DNA from: Procambarus clarkii
Lineage: Eukaryota > Arthropoda > Malacostraca > Decapoda > Cambaridae
Assembly: GCF_040958095.1 (NCBI RefSeq)
Contig: NC_091233.1
Location: 3,168,359 to 3,232,358 of the forward strand
DNA length: 64,000 nucleotides
Direction: 5' to 3'
Under the pieces are notes generated by a model. It ran no database searches and was not told the origin of the DNA. It saw only the letters and a program-made list of their open reading frames with translations. Position 1 is the first letter of the stretch, and each line of letters begins with the position of its first letter. A program made the position numbers and the translations under genes. Positions 1 to 32,860 of the stretch are shown here, in pieces.

Positions 1-245
1 CCGGACCAGGCAGAAACAAATGGGCAGAGTTTCTTTCACCTTGATGCCCCTGTTACCTAGCAGTAAATAGGTAGCTGGAAGTTAGACAGCTGTTACTGAG
101 CTGCTTCCTGGGGATGTGTGTGTGAGTTGAAGGGGGGGCGACAAAAATTTGGTAGCAACAGTTGGTTGATTGACAGTTGAGAGGCGGTCCTAAAGAGTAG
201 AGCTCAACCCCCGCAAGCACAACTAGGTGAATACATACTCGCGCG
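1..245 (+). mobile_element. tRNA-derived SINE (SINE-A), 5' end cut by window edge
   Basis: The window opens inside the tRNA-like head of a SINE. The conserved body follows (AAACAAATGGGCA, then TTACCTAGCAGTAAATAGG and GCTTCCTGGGG). The 3' tail (CAGTTGAGAGGCGG, AGAGCTCAACCCCCGCAAGC, ACAACTAGGTGA) is also the 3' end of the LINE copies near 39.3 and 40.5 kb. It ends in a short CG/CA-rich run next to the duplicated lectin 5' flank. The second lectin unit lacks a SINE here, so this copy probably arrived after the duplication or marks its edge. Confidence 0.85.
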
Positions 246-254
246 CGCGCGCAT

Positions 255-1020
255 TTCCTGGGGAACTTCCCTGTGAGGCAGTAAAACACAAAATATTAAC
301 TATGGGAATGTAGTCCCTCCCGGACGACGACAGTAACTCTCACCAAGTAACAGTAACATTTAGTAACATAACATTCACAAACGCCTTCACGAGCGTCTCG
401 CCGCCTTAACCCCTATACTATATTACTACACAGCCCAACCTCTTGCTTTGGTAGTACTTATAGTAACGGTGAGGCCCATAGTATATATACCGATGTACAA
501 CGCAATTAGAAAGTAGAAATTCGCACTATTGAGTTGGACAAACCGGAAAACTATTTTTACTTATGTTTCAAAGACAAACTACACTAACCTAACTTTCTTA
601 GGACTAATACACGATATCTGAGGCCTATTATAGTACATATGAGTGCTCTACTTAGTCTAGGAATATTTAAGTTTGTTTTCTAGTTTCATTTTTATACAAG
701 AATTCTTTAGTAGTCAGTATACTACTATCTAAAAGATAAGTACGTACGAATTCGTGACTATTGACGATTGTCACAATAGGTACTATCTAATCAGGAGGAA
801 GGGTTTGTTGCTCTTTTCTCTCATTCTGTAATTATCTCTATTTGCTATAATTTTCTTTCTGCAATTGTTCGTTTACTGTGGTGAGGGCTTAGGGGGTGGG
901 GGTGGGGTGGGGGTACACGAGAGCTGGGGAGTAGTAAGGGGTTCAGGCGTGGCCCGGGGGTTTGGGGGGGGGGGGGGGGGTTGAAGAGGTGGCCCTGAGG
1001 GGTGTGAAAGGGTGATGGTC
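255..1020 (+). repeat. 5' flank of lectin unit 1 (segmental duplication, copy 1)
   Basis: From ATTTCCTGGGGAACTTCCC onward, this stretch matches 41272-42545 closely apart from small indels and one 464-bp retroposon present only in the second copy. It holds no gene. Its last 140 bp are strongly G-rich on the + strand and run into the gene 1 core promoter. The match defines a segmental duplication of the lectin gene with at least 0.8 kb of upstream DNA. Confidence 0.9.
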
Positions 1021-1054
1021 GGGTATAAAAACCGTGTGACTGTCGCCCGCCCCC
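887..1054 (+). promoter_or_regulatory. G-rich promoter and TATA box of lectin gene 1
   Basis: TATAAAA is at 1024-1030, 41-47 bp upstream of the ATG, which puts a likely transcription start near 1054. Upstream lie G tracts, including an 18-base G run near 963-981, and the box AAGGGGTTCAGGCGTGG at about 930-946. The same box stands before gene 2. A near match is the unit of the 35-bp minisatellite beside the inverted pseudogene. GGTGATGGT just before the TATA box is conserved in all three promoters. Activity is inferred from position and conservation. Confidence 0.75.
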
Positions 1055-1070
1055 AACACAACCAGTCACC

Positions 1071-20687
<19,617 letters not shown>

Positions 20688-20917
20688 AGCTATTGTCCAG
20701 GTACTAGATTGTGTTTGTTTTTATTGGTACGACCACTGTTCCAATATTTCTGAAGTGCAGTGTTGCTAACCAGAGGTGCCTCCCAAACCTCCTTTTGCCC
20801 AGGTAGAACAAATGCAAGGTTGGGGATAATAAATAAGGGATAAATGCGGGGCAAAGCACATACAAAGATTAATCAGATGTAATAGGTTTGTAATCAGGTG
20901 TAATAGGTAATAGGTGT

Positions 20918-21105
20918 AACACCAAATTTATATTAAGTTTCTTTAAAATCGGAGACATTTTTTTAAGTCCACTCGCATAAGGTACCTTATGCGAGTAGAC
21001 TTGAGGTAAGGTACCACCAATTATTAACTCATTGGTGGTACCTTATGCGAGTGGACTTGAAAAACTGTCTCCGATTTTTAAGAAACTTAATATAAATTTG
21101 GTGTT
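20918..21105. repeat. imperfect palindrome, arms about 80 bp
   Basis: Outer ends are ACCAAATTTATATTAAG and its inverse; inner ends are AAGTCCACTCGCATAAGG. The centre (about 20976-21040) holds a further inverted GGTACC-containing repeat. It directly precedes the PLE-3 nuclease fragment. Confidence 0.85.
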
Positions 21106-21121
21106 CACTAATAGTACGATC

Positions 21122-21450
21122 AAGTCCAATTTAATAAAAACTCCCCTGATATAGCCGGATGTGTATATTCGATTCCCTGTAATGATTGTGATTTTGTGTA
21201 CCTTAGACAAAAAGGAAAGACCTTACAATTGCAGTTGTCACAACATGCTTATAGTATTAGAACTGCCCAAACGTCTAATGCATTATATCTGCACACGAGT
21301 TTATGCGATCACACTATTAATTGGAATGGGGCGAAAAGCATTACCAATTGTGGTGATTTCGTGGAAAGGAATTTGATTGAGTCTGCTCTAATCAGTGTCC
21401 AAATCTTCTTAATGTTAGTACTGGTATGTACAAACTTGATCCATTTTTAA
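21122..21450 (+). mobile_element. Penelope-like element PLE-3, GIY-YIG end
   Basis: The plus-strand translation shows AGCVYSIPCNDCDFVYL, then GKTLQLQLSQHAYSIRTAQ, CDHTINWNGAKSI and ERNLIESALIS. This matches the Cys-containing GIY-YIG nuclease at the C-terminus of Penelope-like elements (usual form VYxIPCxxCxxxYIG, then RLxQH). YIG has decayed to YLR. It differs clearly from PLE-1 and PLE-2. No RT part is attached. Confidence 0.65.
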
Positions 21451-21563
21451 GTTATAATATTGCACAATAGTTTAAGAAAAAACTCTGATAGAGAGGCTTA
21501 CAATGTCTCATTACAAATTTATATTCACATATTGTGTGTTCATGAGGCTTTTCTTTAATCTTT

Positions 21564-21846
21564 CATCCTTATTTTCTGACCGCTTAATCCTCTTTGACCT
21601 TTCTAAGCTAAGCTGTACCTATTTCTGGCTAATCCTTTCCCTAGAGATGGGTGGGTCAGGTTCCAGGTGTCGGCTTGTATCCTCTCTCTATCTACTCTAG
21701 TCAGTCTGACTAGAGTAGATAGAGAGAGGATACAAGCCGACACCTGGAACCTGACCCACCCATCTCTAGGGAAAGGATTAGCCAGAAATAGGTACAGCTT
21801 AGCTTAGAAAGGTCAAAGAGGATTAAGCGGTCAGAAAATAAGGATG
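21564..21846. repeat. perfect palindrome, 139-bp arms, 3-bp spacer region
   Basis: The left arm from CATCCTTATTTTCTGACCGC is identical, base for base by eye, to the reverse complement of the right arm ending GTCAGAAAATAAGGATG. The centre is at about 21705 (CTAGTCAGTCTGACTAG). There is no coding content. Confidence 0.95.
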
Positions 21847-22334
21847 GCCCACGAGGGGTGGGCCGGGGCTCTGCTAGCACTCAGCTGCTAGGGGCTCAAA
21901 ACGCTGAATACTCAGCCCCTCCGACTCCCGGGATTCACCGGAGTCTCCTTGGTCAATCTCAATATCATCGAGCATACACGACAGCACAGACAAGTTAGTA
22001 GGCACTAATTTCACCGTTTCAGTCCCTTAGCTGGTCGAGTAACAGTACCACTGAATTAACTGGCCACACTGTATTAGTACCCTGGCAACACTTGTCTTGA
22101 AATTTAGGCCACACTGTAGCTTGATTACCTTACCATGGCAACACTGTAGCCTGATCCACGCTTCCTGAAGAAGTTTCCAGTTCTTGGCTACCGTGGTTCG
22201 AATCCTGGCAAGGTCGCCAGTTCTTGCCATGGGGTGTGGGCCGGGGCTGTGCTAGCACTCAGCTGCTAGGGGCTCAAAAGGCCGAATACTCAGCCCCTCC
22301 GACTCCCGGGATTCACCGGAGTCTCCTTGGTCAC
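21847..22334. repeat. 108-bp direct repeat pair
   Basis: 21847-21955 and 22226-22334 are near-identical (GGGTGTGGGCCGGGGCT or its variant, through GATTCACCGGAGTCTCCTTGG). The 270 bp between carry no recognised feature. Confidence 0.85.
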
Positions 22335-24070
22335 ACAAGAGAGGACCAACAATGCCCACCTCCGCAGGTCTTTGCTTCCACCACAAAAGGGGGTGCCACT
22401 GATTCACCCTGGAAGCCCTTCGGTCAAACACAGGGAAACTGCTGTTAACAGTTCCGGCCTAGACCCATGGAGGAGTGAAGGAAGACTCAGGCTTACCTTA
22501 TAACAATAACCTCCCTGAGTCTTGCCTGCCAGACAAAAAGGTTGCAGGAAGTCCTTTCCCGCCTATCTTCTCTATCTTCCTCTTAACAAGGTCGCCAGCT
22601 GGGTTATTGTATCAGCACCCCAGCGATGCAGTTCAGTGGGTGTTATTGTTTGTTGCCAGAAGGTTGCTACTCCCATAGATCTACTATTGGACTGTTGGCC
22701 CAGGGTACTCTCCCAGGAAGGTCTGTGTGGCTTTACCTCTCTCTAGCCACTACGTTACTAGTTGCTGCCACCATTCAGGCACTGATACTGATCGGATGGC
22801 TAGGGGTACACTTTTATATAAGTCTGTGCTGTTTTCACTGCTCTCCAGGCAATAAGAACCTCTATAGAGAACGTGGTGTTCCCTAGGTGGTACTATGATA
22901 ACCTTCGTGTATGCTCATAGAGAAATATTATAAATGGAGGCACACTTAAACACAATGATAAAATGTGTGAATTTACTGACGCAAATTACATGAACACACA
23001 TACAATCACAAGTAATACATGAATATGAAAAAAGGATAATAAGTCTGGAGATCGTCAGCCTCTTCTTCTTCCACGACCTCCAACACTCCTTCAACTGGGC
23101 AGAAAGACGGGAGTCCCACACTCTCTCACAGGAGGGCCTCTTCACCACGTCGGCACCTCTTCTTCACTGTCCTGCTGTCCATGCACACTGTCCTCTCCAA
23201 CAGTCTTGGACACAAGCTGCCTTGCAGCCCATTCTACTACCAAAGTATTAATGTCCTATTGCCACATACATAAGTGAATATTGTGGCCTATCTAGCCTAC
23301 TCACACAAGGGGTAATGGGAGGGAAAATGATCTACCTTACATTCCTGGCTCACGACGCCTGTCCCTCGATGGTGTGAGGTTCCCACGCTTCCTGAGTCGA
23401 TCCTCGACGATCCAGGACGTTCCACAGGTCCTCAGGTGTCGTGAAGCCTTCGCGTCCTCGCCGTTCCAATCCCTGAGATTCAGTTACCCCAATCCTGGTT
23501 CATCGATGGGCACTGAGCTAATTACTATTTTCCCACACTCGCCCCTTCCACAAGGCGTTGCTCCTTGTCCTAGGAACGGTGTCGTCCTTCCAAAACCCTC
23601 AGTGGATGTGACCCGGTCTCAGCTAGGCCTGCCCGCCACACCTTTCCAGGCCCTCAACATCCAGCGTCGCTGAATATTTTCCAAGTTTGGCACTCTTTTG
23701 CTCAATAAACATGGTTCCTTTTGCTTTCCAGAAGCGTGGGGTCTCCAATACATAAGATGGGTTGCGATGGCTAGTTCTAATCCACTGAGAAAGGCTTGTA
23801 GAGCCTCAAATCCTTGAGAGCTGACCGAGGTGCGTCCTCTCGCCTTCACGATCAGGTCAACTCTGACGTTGGCGCAGCCCGGGGCACTCGGTGACGTCAT
23901 GGCGGGCTTTGATTGGTCGCCCGCGACCCAAGTCAGCCAATCCGCGATCGGCTAGTGTCCTTTCCAAAACGTCATATCTGCAGTAGGGGATACTCTTTCA
24001 TTTTATATCAGGGCGACAATTTCCCCTTACTTACAACTTATAATGTAAATTTCTCCCTTATCTGGCGGCC
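22335..24070. other. unclassified non-coding stretch
   Basis: I see no conserved domain. Short frames here lack family resemblance. Moderate GC and several CCTC-rich segments suggest decayed mobile DNA, but I cannot place it. Confidence 0.35.
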
Positions 24071-24073
24071 GAT

Positions 24074-24765
24074 AGAAGGCAGGTCCTAGTCAACAACGGT
24101 TTCTCCAATGGTTTCGTTGAAGACATCATAAGACGGAAGGTGAAACGCAATGCAACCTCTGAAGAGACAATTAACACAACACCTGTACCCCCTATTAGAC
24201 TATTTTACAGGAACTTCTTTTCCACAGCTCATGAAACGGAGGAAAGGGTCCTGAAAGATATTGTTAATAAGAACGTTATCCCTACAGACAAAAATCAGAA
24301 GATACAATTGACGATCTACTATAAAACCAAGAAAACGGCCAACCTACTCATGAGAAACTCTCCAGACACAAAGCAGAACGCTTTAAAGGAGACCAATGTC
24401 GTCTATGCCTTCAAATGCCCAATTGGGGACTGTAAGCCTCAAATAATTTAGTATATCGGCAAAACAAGAACATCTCTTTCCAGGCGATTAACGATGCATA
24501 AGCAACAGGGCTCCATTAAGGAACATATAATCTCTTCCCACAACCAGACCATCACCAGAGAAGTCTTAACAAAAAACACTGAAATCATCAATAGATACAG
24601 CGATAGCAGGCGGCTTGATATCTGCGAGGCACTACACATTAAGAAGTCGACACCAGCAATCAACAGCCAATTAATGCACAACTATATTCTACCCACTTCA
24701 AAACTCCAATATAGAAGCCTCAAGAAATATGGGCCAATAGGCCCTTTGCAGTTACTTTCGTTCTT
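24074..24765 (+). mobile_element. Penelope-like element PLE-1, copy D (GIY-YIG fragment)
   Basis: Starting abruptly at AGGCAGGTCCTAGTCAACAA, the plus-strand frame encodes the linker and nuclease half of PLE-1 (LFYRNFFSTAHETEERVL, VVYAFKCPIGDC, then a stop where QYIGK should begin, RRLTMHKQQ, SQLMHNYILPTSKL). It is truncated at both ends and broken by TAG, so inactive. Confidence 0.88.
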
Positions 24766-24833
24766 CCCTTTTACTTACATATATATATAACTTCCCTTTA
24801 ACTTACTTATATATATATATAGTTATATATATA

Positions 24834-24916
<83 letters not shown>

Positions 24917-24925
24917 ATATATATA

Positions 24926-25312
24926 TGTCGTACCTAGTAGCCAGAACTCACTTCTCAGCCTACTACGCAAGGTCTGATTTGCCTAATAAGCCTAGTTTTC
25001 AAGAATTAATGTTTTTTCGACAACCTAACCTACCTAACCTAACCTAACCTAACGTTTTCGGCTACCTAACCTAACCTAACCTATAGAGATAGGTTAGGTT
25101 AGGTTAGGTAGGGTTGGTTAGGTTCGGTCATATATCTACGTTAATTTTAACTCCAATAAAAAAAAATTGACCTCATACATAATGAAATGGGTAGCTTTAT
25201 CATTTCATAAGAAAAAAATTAGAGAAAATATATTAATTCAGGAAAACTTGGCTTATTAGGCAAATCGGGCCTTGCATAGTAGGCCGAGAAGTGAGTTCTG
25301 GCTACTAGGTAC

Positions 25313-25316
<4 letters not shown>
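24926..25316. mobile_element. TTAGG-MITE copy 2
   Basis: Complete copy: TGTCGTACCTAGTAGCCAG start, CTACTAGGTACGACA end, inverted CCTAA and TTAGG blocks in the middle, TA on both sides. Orientation of the interior is opposite to copy 4. Confidence 0.88.
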
Positions 25317-25398
<82 letters not shown>

Positions 25399-25402
<4 letters not shown>

Positions 25403-25780
25403 GTACCTAGTAGCCAGAATGCACTTCTCAGCCTACTATTCAAGGCCCAATTTGCCTAATAAGCCAAGTTTTCATGAATTAATTGTTTTTCGACTACCTA
25501 ACCTACCTAACCTAACCTAACCTAACTTTTTCTGCTACCTAACCTAACCTAACCTATAAAGATAGGTTAGGTTAGGTTAGGTAGGGTTGGTTAGGTTCGG
25601 TCATATATCTACGTTAATTTTAACTCCAATAAAAAAAATTGATCTCATATATAATGAAATATAATAAAATAAATAAATAATAAAAATTTGAGAAAATATA
25701 TTAATTCAGGAAAACTTGGCTTATTAGGCAAATCGGGCCTTGCATAGTAGGCTGAGAAGTGCGTTCTGGCTACTAGGTAC

Positions 25781-25784
<4 letters not shown>
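25399..25784. mobile_element. TTAGG-MITE copy 3
   Basis: Complete copy with both terminal inverted repeats. The interior stretch near 25640-25690 is degraded to an AAATAAATAA run. Confidence 0.88.
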
Positions 25785-25872
<88 letters not shown>

Positions 25873-25873
<1 letters not shown>

Positions 25874-26263
25874 GTCGTACCTAGTAGCCAGAACGCGCTT
25901 CTCAGCCTACTATGCAAGGCCCGATTTGCCTAATAAGCCAAGTTTTCCTGAATTAATATATTTTCTCTCATTTTTTTCTTATGAAATGATAAAACTACGC
26001 ATTTAATTATGTACGAGGTCAAATTTTTTTTATTGGGGTTAAAACTAACATAGATATATGACCAAACCTAACCAACCCTACCTAACCTAACCTAACCTAT
26101 CTTTATAGGTTAGGTTAGGTTAGGTAGCTTAAAAAGTTAGGTTAGGTTAGGTTAGGTAGGTTAGGTAGTCGAAAAACAATTAATTCATGAAAACTTGGCT
26201 TATTAGGCAAATCGGGCCTTGCATAGTAGGCTGAGAAGTGCGTTCTGGCTTCTAGGTACGACA
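25873..26263. mobile_element. TTAGG-MITE copy 4
   Basis: Complete copy with extended TTAGGTTAGGTTAGG blocks near 26107-26165. Its right end is TTCTAGGTACGACA, followed by a short non-TA segment (26264-26331) before the next TA run. Confidence 0.88.
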
Positions 26264-26329
26264 TTTATATATATATCTAATTTACATTATATATAACTTA
26301 CTTAACCCTTACTTAATACCCTTTAACTT

Positions 26330-26869
<540 letters not shown>

Positions 26870-26870
<1 letters not shown>

Positions 26871-26941
26871 GTCGTACCTAGTAGCCAGAATGCACTTCTC
26901 GGCCTACTATGCAAGGCCCGATTTGCCTAGTAACGTTCTTT

Positions 26942-26944
<3 letters not shown>
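26870..26944. mobile_element. TTAGG-MITE copy 6 (left end only)
   Basis: Only the first about 60 bp of the terminal repeat remain (to GATTTGCCTA), then GTAACGTTCTTTCACA and (TA)n. Confidence 0.8.
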
Positions 26945-27035
<91 letters not shown>

Positions 27036-27036
27036 T

Positions 27037-27366
<330 letters not shown>

Positions 27367-27437
27367 ATATATATTTACAGTAGGCCCTGTAAATTGATTT
27401 ATAGTTCATTCTGGTAGTTTATATATATATATATATA

Positions 27438-27824
27438 TGTCGTACCTAGTAGCCAGAACGCACTTCTCAGCCTACTATGCAAGGCCCGATTTGCCTAATA
27501 AGCCAAGTTTTCCTGAATTAATATATTTTCTAAAAAAAAATTCTTATGAAATGATAAAGCTACCCATTTCATTACGTATGAGGTCAATTTTTATTTATTG
27601 GAGTTAAAATTAACGTAGATATATGACCGAACCTAACCAACCCTACCTAACCTAACCTAACCTATCTTTATAGGTTAGGTTAGGTTAGGTAGCCGAAAAA
27701 GTTTGGTTAGGTTAGGTTAGGTAGGTTAGGTAGCCGAAAAACAATTAATTCGTGAAAACTTGGCTTATTAGGCAAATCGGGCCTTGCATAGTAGGCTGAG
27801 AAGTGCGTTCTGGCTACTAGGTAC

Positions 27825-27828
<4 letters not shown>
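27438..27828. mobile_element. TTAGG-MITE copy 7
   Basis: Complete copy flanked by TA at 27419-27438 and 27829 onward. Confidence 0.88.
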
Positions 27829-27914
<86 letters not shown>

Positions 27915-27918
<4 letters not shown>

Positions 27919-28722
27919 AACAAGCCTGAATGGTCCCCAGGACAATATGCAACTGAAAACTCACACCCCAGAAGTGACTCGAACCCATACTCCCAGAAGC
28001 AACGCAACTGGTATGTACAAGACGCCTTAATCCACTTGACCATCACGACCGGACATAATGAGGTGATAGCCGAGGCTATTTGAACCACCCCACCGCCGGC
28101 ACTCGGATAGTAATCTTGGGCATAGCATTTTACCAAATCACCTCATTCTTTGGGGCACACGTGAGGAACACAAATGCGAACAAGCCTGAATGGTCCCCAG
28201 GACAATATGCAACTGAAAACTCACACCCCAGAAGTGACTCGAACCCATACTCCCAGAAGCAACGCAACTGGTATGTACAAGACGCCTTAATCCACTTGAC
28301 CATCACGACCGGACATAATGAGGTGATAGCCGAGGCTATTTGAACCACCGAGGCTATTTTGTCCGGTCGTGATGGTCAAGTGGATTAAGGCGTCTTGTAC
28401 ATACCAGTTGCGTTGCTTCTGGGAGTATGGGTTCGAGTCACTTCTGGGGTGTGAGTTTTCAGTTGCATATTGTCCTGGGGACCATTCAGGCTTGTTCGCA
28501 TTTGTGTTCCTCACGTGTGCCCCAAAGAATGAGGTGATTTGGTAAAATGCTATGCCCAAGATTACTATCCGAGTGCCGGCGGTGGGGTGGTTCAAATAGC
28601 CTCGGCTATCACCTCATTATGTCCGGTCGTGATGGTCAAGTGGATTAAGGCGTCTTGTACATACCAGTTGCGTTGCTTCTGGGAGTATGGGTTCGAGTCA
28701 CTTCTGGGGTGTGAGTTTTCAG

Positions 28723-28724
<2 letters not shown>
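27915..28724. mobile_element. SINE-B cluster: two minus copies facing two plus copies
   Basis: Minus-strand units at 27915-28171 and 28172-28356 meet plus-strand units at 28358-28616 and 28617-28724 head to head, at GAGGCTATTTTGTCCGG. The plus units show the tRNA-like head (GTGATGGTCAAGTGGATTAA) and B box GGTTCGAGTC (28430-28439). The outer plus copy is cut by (TA)n after GTGAGTTTTCAG. Together they form a large inverted repeat. Confidence 0.8.
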
Positions 28725-29996
<1,272 letters not shown>

Positions 29997-29999
<3 letters not shown>

Positions 30000-30425
30000 G
30001 TACCACCACTGGTTTAATTAAAGGGACCCACATCCTCGAAGAAGAAAATAAATAGTGTTCAGAGAAGACCTTGTGGATTCTCACTGAATACTTTAATCTT
30101 TTCCTCTCCTACCACCCCTATTATTTTTTTTTTGTTTTTATTTGATTTTATTGCAATGTTACAGTTTACAGAAAACACACACTTATATAACAATATACCA
30201 ATCAGTGTTCGAAGACCTCGTCCAGTTCCTCGGGGGTCGGGTGCGTACCCAAGATACAACACGCATTTCCCCTCAGAACAGCGACACTGAGGCGCTGGAA
30301 CATAAAACTGGCCGCTCTTGGGTCTCTAGTCTTCCCAATGAGTTCCTCGCCCAGGTTTCCGGCAATGGGAAATATATTATATGTTCCACGATTTTTTTTG
30401 TTCATGATGCAAAGGAAGTATTTAC
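29997..30425 (-). mobile_element. RLE-type retrotransposon (RLE-1), copy 2, 5'-truncated
   Basis: It shares the 3' untranslated region of the copy at 18437-19600 (GGTACCACC, GAAGAAAATAAA, CTCTCCTACCACCCC). The minus frame encodes KTRDPRAASFMFQRLSVAVL and RGNACCILGTHP up to a stop near 30206. Only the last about 60 residues survive. Confidence 0.65.
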
Positions 30426-31715
30426 TTGAGACAAACCAAAGTAGCATTAGTTGTCAATACTTAAGTCATCATTAAATTACGTTAAATAAACAAGTCAAAA
30501 CAAACAGTATTTAAAAAGTATTTGCAATGAAAAATGCTCGTTTTGCCAAAATGCATTCACAGCTTTCAATCTAAAATTGGAATGTTATCACTCAGGAACA
30601 GGACATGGACGAACCTTGAATTTAGTTTAGGAGTTGATTTAAATAATAAGAACGTTTGCACCTGTCACTGTAAAGGAGTCGACCTGGATATAATTGTCCA
30701 GATTATTATGACAGGTCCAGACTACATGTCTGGACATAATTGTCCAAACATGTAAACAAAACCTGAGAAGTATATAAACATCTTGCTCGATGGATTCTAA
30801 AACAAAACAACTGTCAACAGAGCAGTGTGTAGTGTGTCATGGCAATCATCATAACAACTAATTTGTTGTGATGGTGGCTGGTGAGTGAAGTAAAGACTGT
30901 ACTGTGGTGAAAGTTAAATATTATCATTTATTGGGAGATCTTTGAGAGTTTCAGCCTGAGAACGTCATCCTCGTTCTATACGGTTCAATAGCAGCTTTTT
31001 GTTTGAAAAATAATTCTCGAGGCTTCTTGTCAAATCATCTGTCTTCTTCTCGTGTATTAGTAATTCTGATAAGTTTGGACATCAAAGTGGTTCTTTCTTG
31101 TATTCCCTCTTAATTTATTTCGAATATTATCCATCTTGAAGGTAAATATTTATTGTATAATCTGCTTCATTAATTTTATAGTGTTTGCTCATAGAAGTTA
31201 GAATTCCTTTATATAACAAAAATCATGAGTCATTTAATTAGAGTCTGCCACTCTGTAATGAATACTCGTAACATTGATTTGTATTCTATAAAATCATATT
31301 TATTGTGTCTTGGATAATTTCATTTAACTTTTGCTTATTTTACAAAAAATGCAAAATTAATGAATTATTTAAATTTTTATTATGTGATAAGCCAAAAAAC
31401 ATTGTTGCTTTGCGAAACATTCATGATTTAAGCACATAAAGTATTATGAATAAAGATCAAGTGCTCAAGCGTTCAATTTTATGTTTGGTGTGTTTAAATC
31501 TCCTACAATTACTAATACTATAGCTTTTTACTAATTGTAATTAATCCGGCAAAAGAGTTTTGTCTTTCATTTTAAAAACTTATTCAGTATTAAACTCGTT
31601 CATTAACGTCAATACCATTGTAATTACCATTATTGTCCAGACAATAAGTCATAATAACTGGGCTGAAAATTAGATTCACACCCCACAAGTATTACAAGAA
31701 AGGAAGGTAAGTTAA
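30426..31715. other. AT-rich non-coding stretch
   Basis: No domain, repeat or RNA gene recognised. I looked on the minus strand for a fourth exon of the lectin pseudogene and did not find one. GACAATTATGTCCAG-type inverted short repeats occur near 30690-30750. Confidence 0.4.
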
Positions 31716-31726
31716 TTATGATGAAC

Positions 31727-31890
31727 ACGCAAAGCCTCACAAAAGGGAATGCGAGGACAAGGATCTGGGAAAGTTCGGAGGGAAGGAATGGTGCTCAGCC
31801 ACTTGAACGTTCGGGGATTGAACGTCGACCTGCACTGCGCGAGGCTTACGCTACACCGACCAGACCAAATGCAAAGAAAGTGACAACAAT
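31727..31890 (-). mobile_element. possible tRNA-like SINE (SINE-D)
   Basis: On the minus strand an A-box-like TGGTCGGTGTAGCGTAAG is followed about 45 bp later by GTTCAATCCC, a B-box-like motif. A SINE head or decayed tRNA is plausible; no other copy in the window confirms it. Confidence 0.4.
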
Positions 31891-32002
31891 TCAGTCAGTC
31901 ATGGACCACGACTTGATAATGGTCCGAGATGGATTTAAGCGTCGGCGCTTCCTTTCTTATACACATATGGGTTGGGTATTTACCACAGTTGTGCCCACCT
32001 AC

Positions 32003-32177
32003 CGTTGCCGTGCATGTGAAGCATGATAGCAGCATACAGGTCACCGCTGTCCAGCTTGATGAGGTCTCCTCCAATACCCTCACAGATCTGACGCTTCGTA
32101 TATCACGTGCCAGTGTTTACGTTATCAAAATGGAGGCATCTGCCGCCCACTTCTTCGAACAGTTCTGGACACACTAA
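32003..32177 (-). pseudogene. C-type lectin pseudogene, exon 3 equivalent
   Basis: The minus-strand translation gives [22 protein letters not shown], stop, [20 protein letters not shown], then DLYAAIMLHMHGNG. It aligns without gaps to residues 34-90 of lectin gene 1 (VGGRC, NTG, C, GGDL, HG-G) at roughly 45% identity. TGA (32105-32103) replaces the conserved Trp. The donor GTAGGT follows at 32002. The acceptor side (CTTCCAG at 32184-32178) is about 2 nt out of phase with the active genes. It is older than the gene 1/gene 2 split. Confidence 0.85.
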
Positions 32178-32315
32178 CTGGAAGACGGGGATGGGTCGCA
32201 GTATTAAGAAGTATGACTTTTCCTGTGTATAACCAATTTGTTGGCCAATATTCATTAATTTATTTACTAGATGGGGTATCCGATAGTGCTCGGGTCGATC
32301 CGGTGCCCAGGTCTC

Positions 32316-32510
<195 letters not shown>

Positions 32511-32610
32511 CTCTCAATTTTATTATACCCTCTCAGTCTCTTCCTACGTATACCCTCCACATCTCCATCACTATAAATATCTTCCCACCATCTATATTCC
32601 CAGCTGATAA

Positions 32611-32860
32611 GGGGCCTGACAGCTGAGTGGACAGCGCTTTGGATTCGTAGTCCTGAGGTTCCGGGTTCGATCCCTGGTGGAGGCGGAAACAAATGGGCAG
32701 TTTCTTTCATACTGATGCATCTGTTCACCTAGCAGTAAATAGGTATCTGGGAGCTAAGACAGCTGCTTCCTGGGGGTGTGTAACAAAAAAAAGAAGCCTG
32801 GACGAGGACCGGGCCGCGGGGACGCTAAGCCCCGAAATCTTCTCAAGATAACCTCCCTCC
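32611..32860 (+). mobile_element. SINE-A relative with a different 3' tail
   Basis: The tRNA-like head (GGGGCCTGACAGCTGAGTGG, B box GGTTCGATCCC, anticodon position again CGT) and body (AAACAAATGGGCAG, ACCTAGCAGTAAATAGG, GCTTCCTGGGG) are those of SINE-A. After an A run it continues GGACCGGGCCGCGGGGACG, CTAAGCCCCGAAATC, TCTCAAGATAACC instead of the LINE-A-like tail. Same head and body with a swapped tail points to a different partner LINE. Confidence 0.85.

Noticed and set aside
22224-23900. Several 60-100 codon frames
   Set aside because: No similarity to known families, no splice or start support and no conservation elsewhere in the window.
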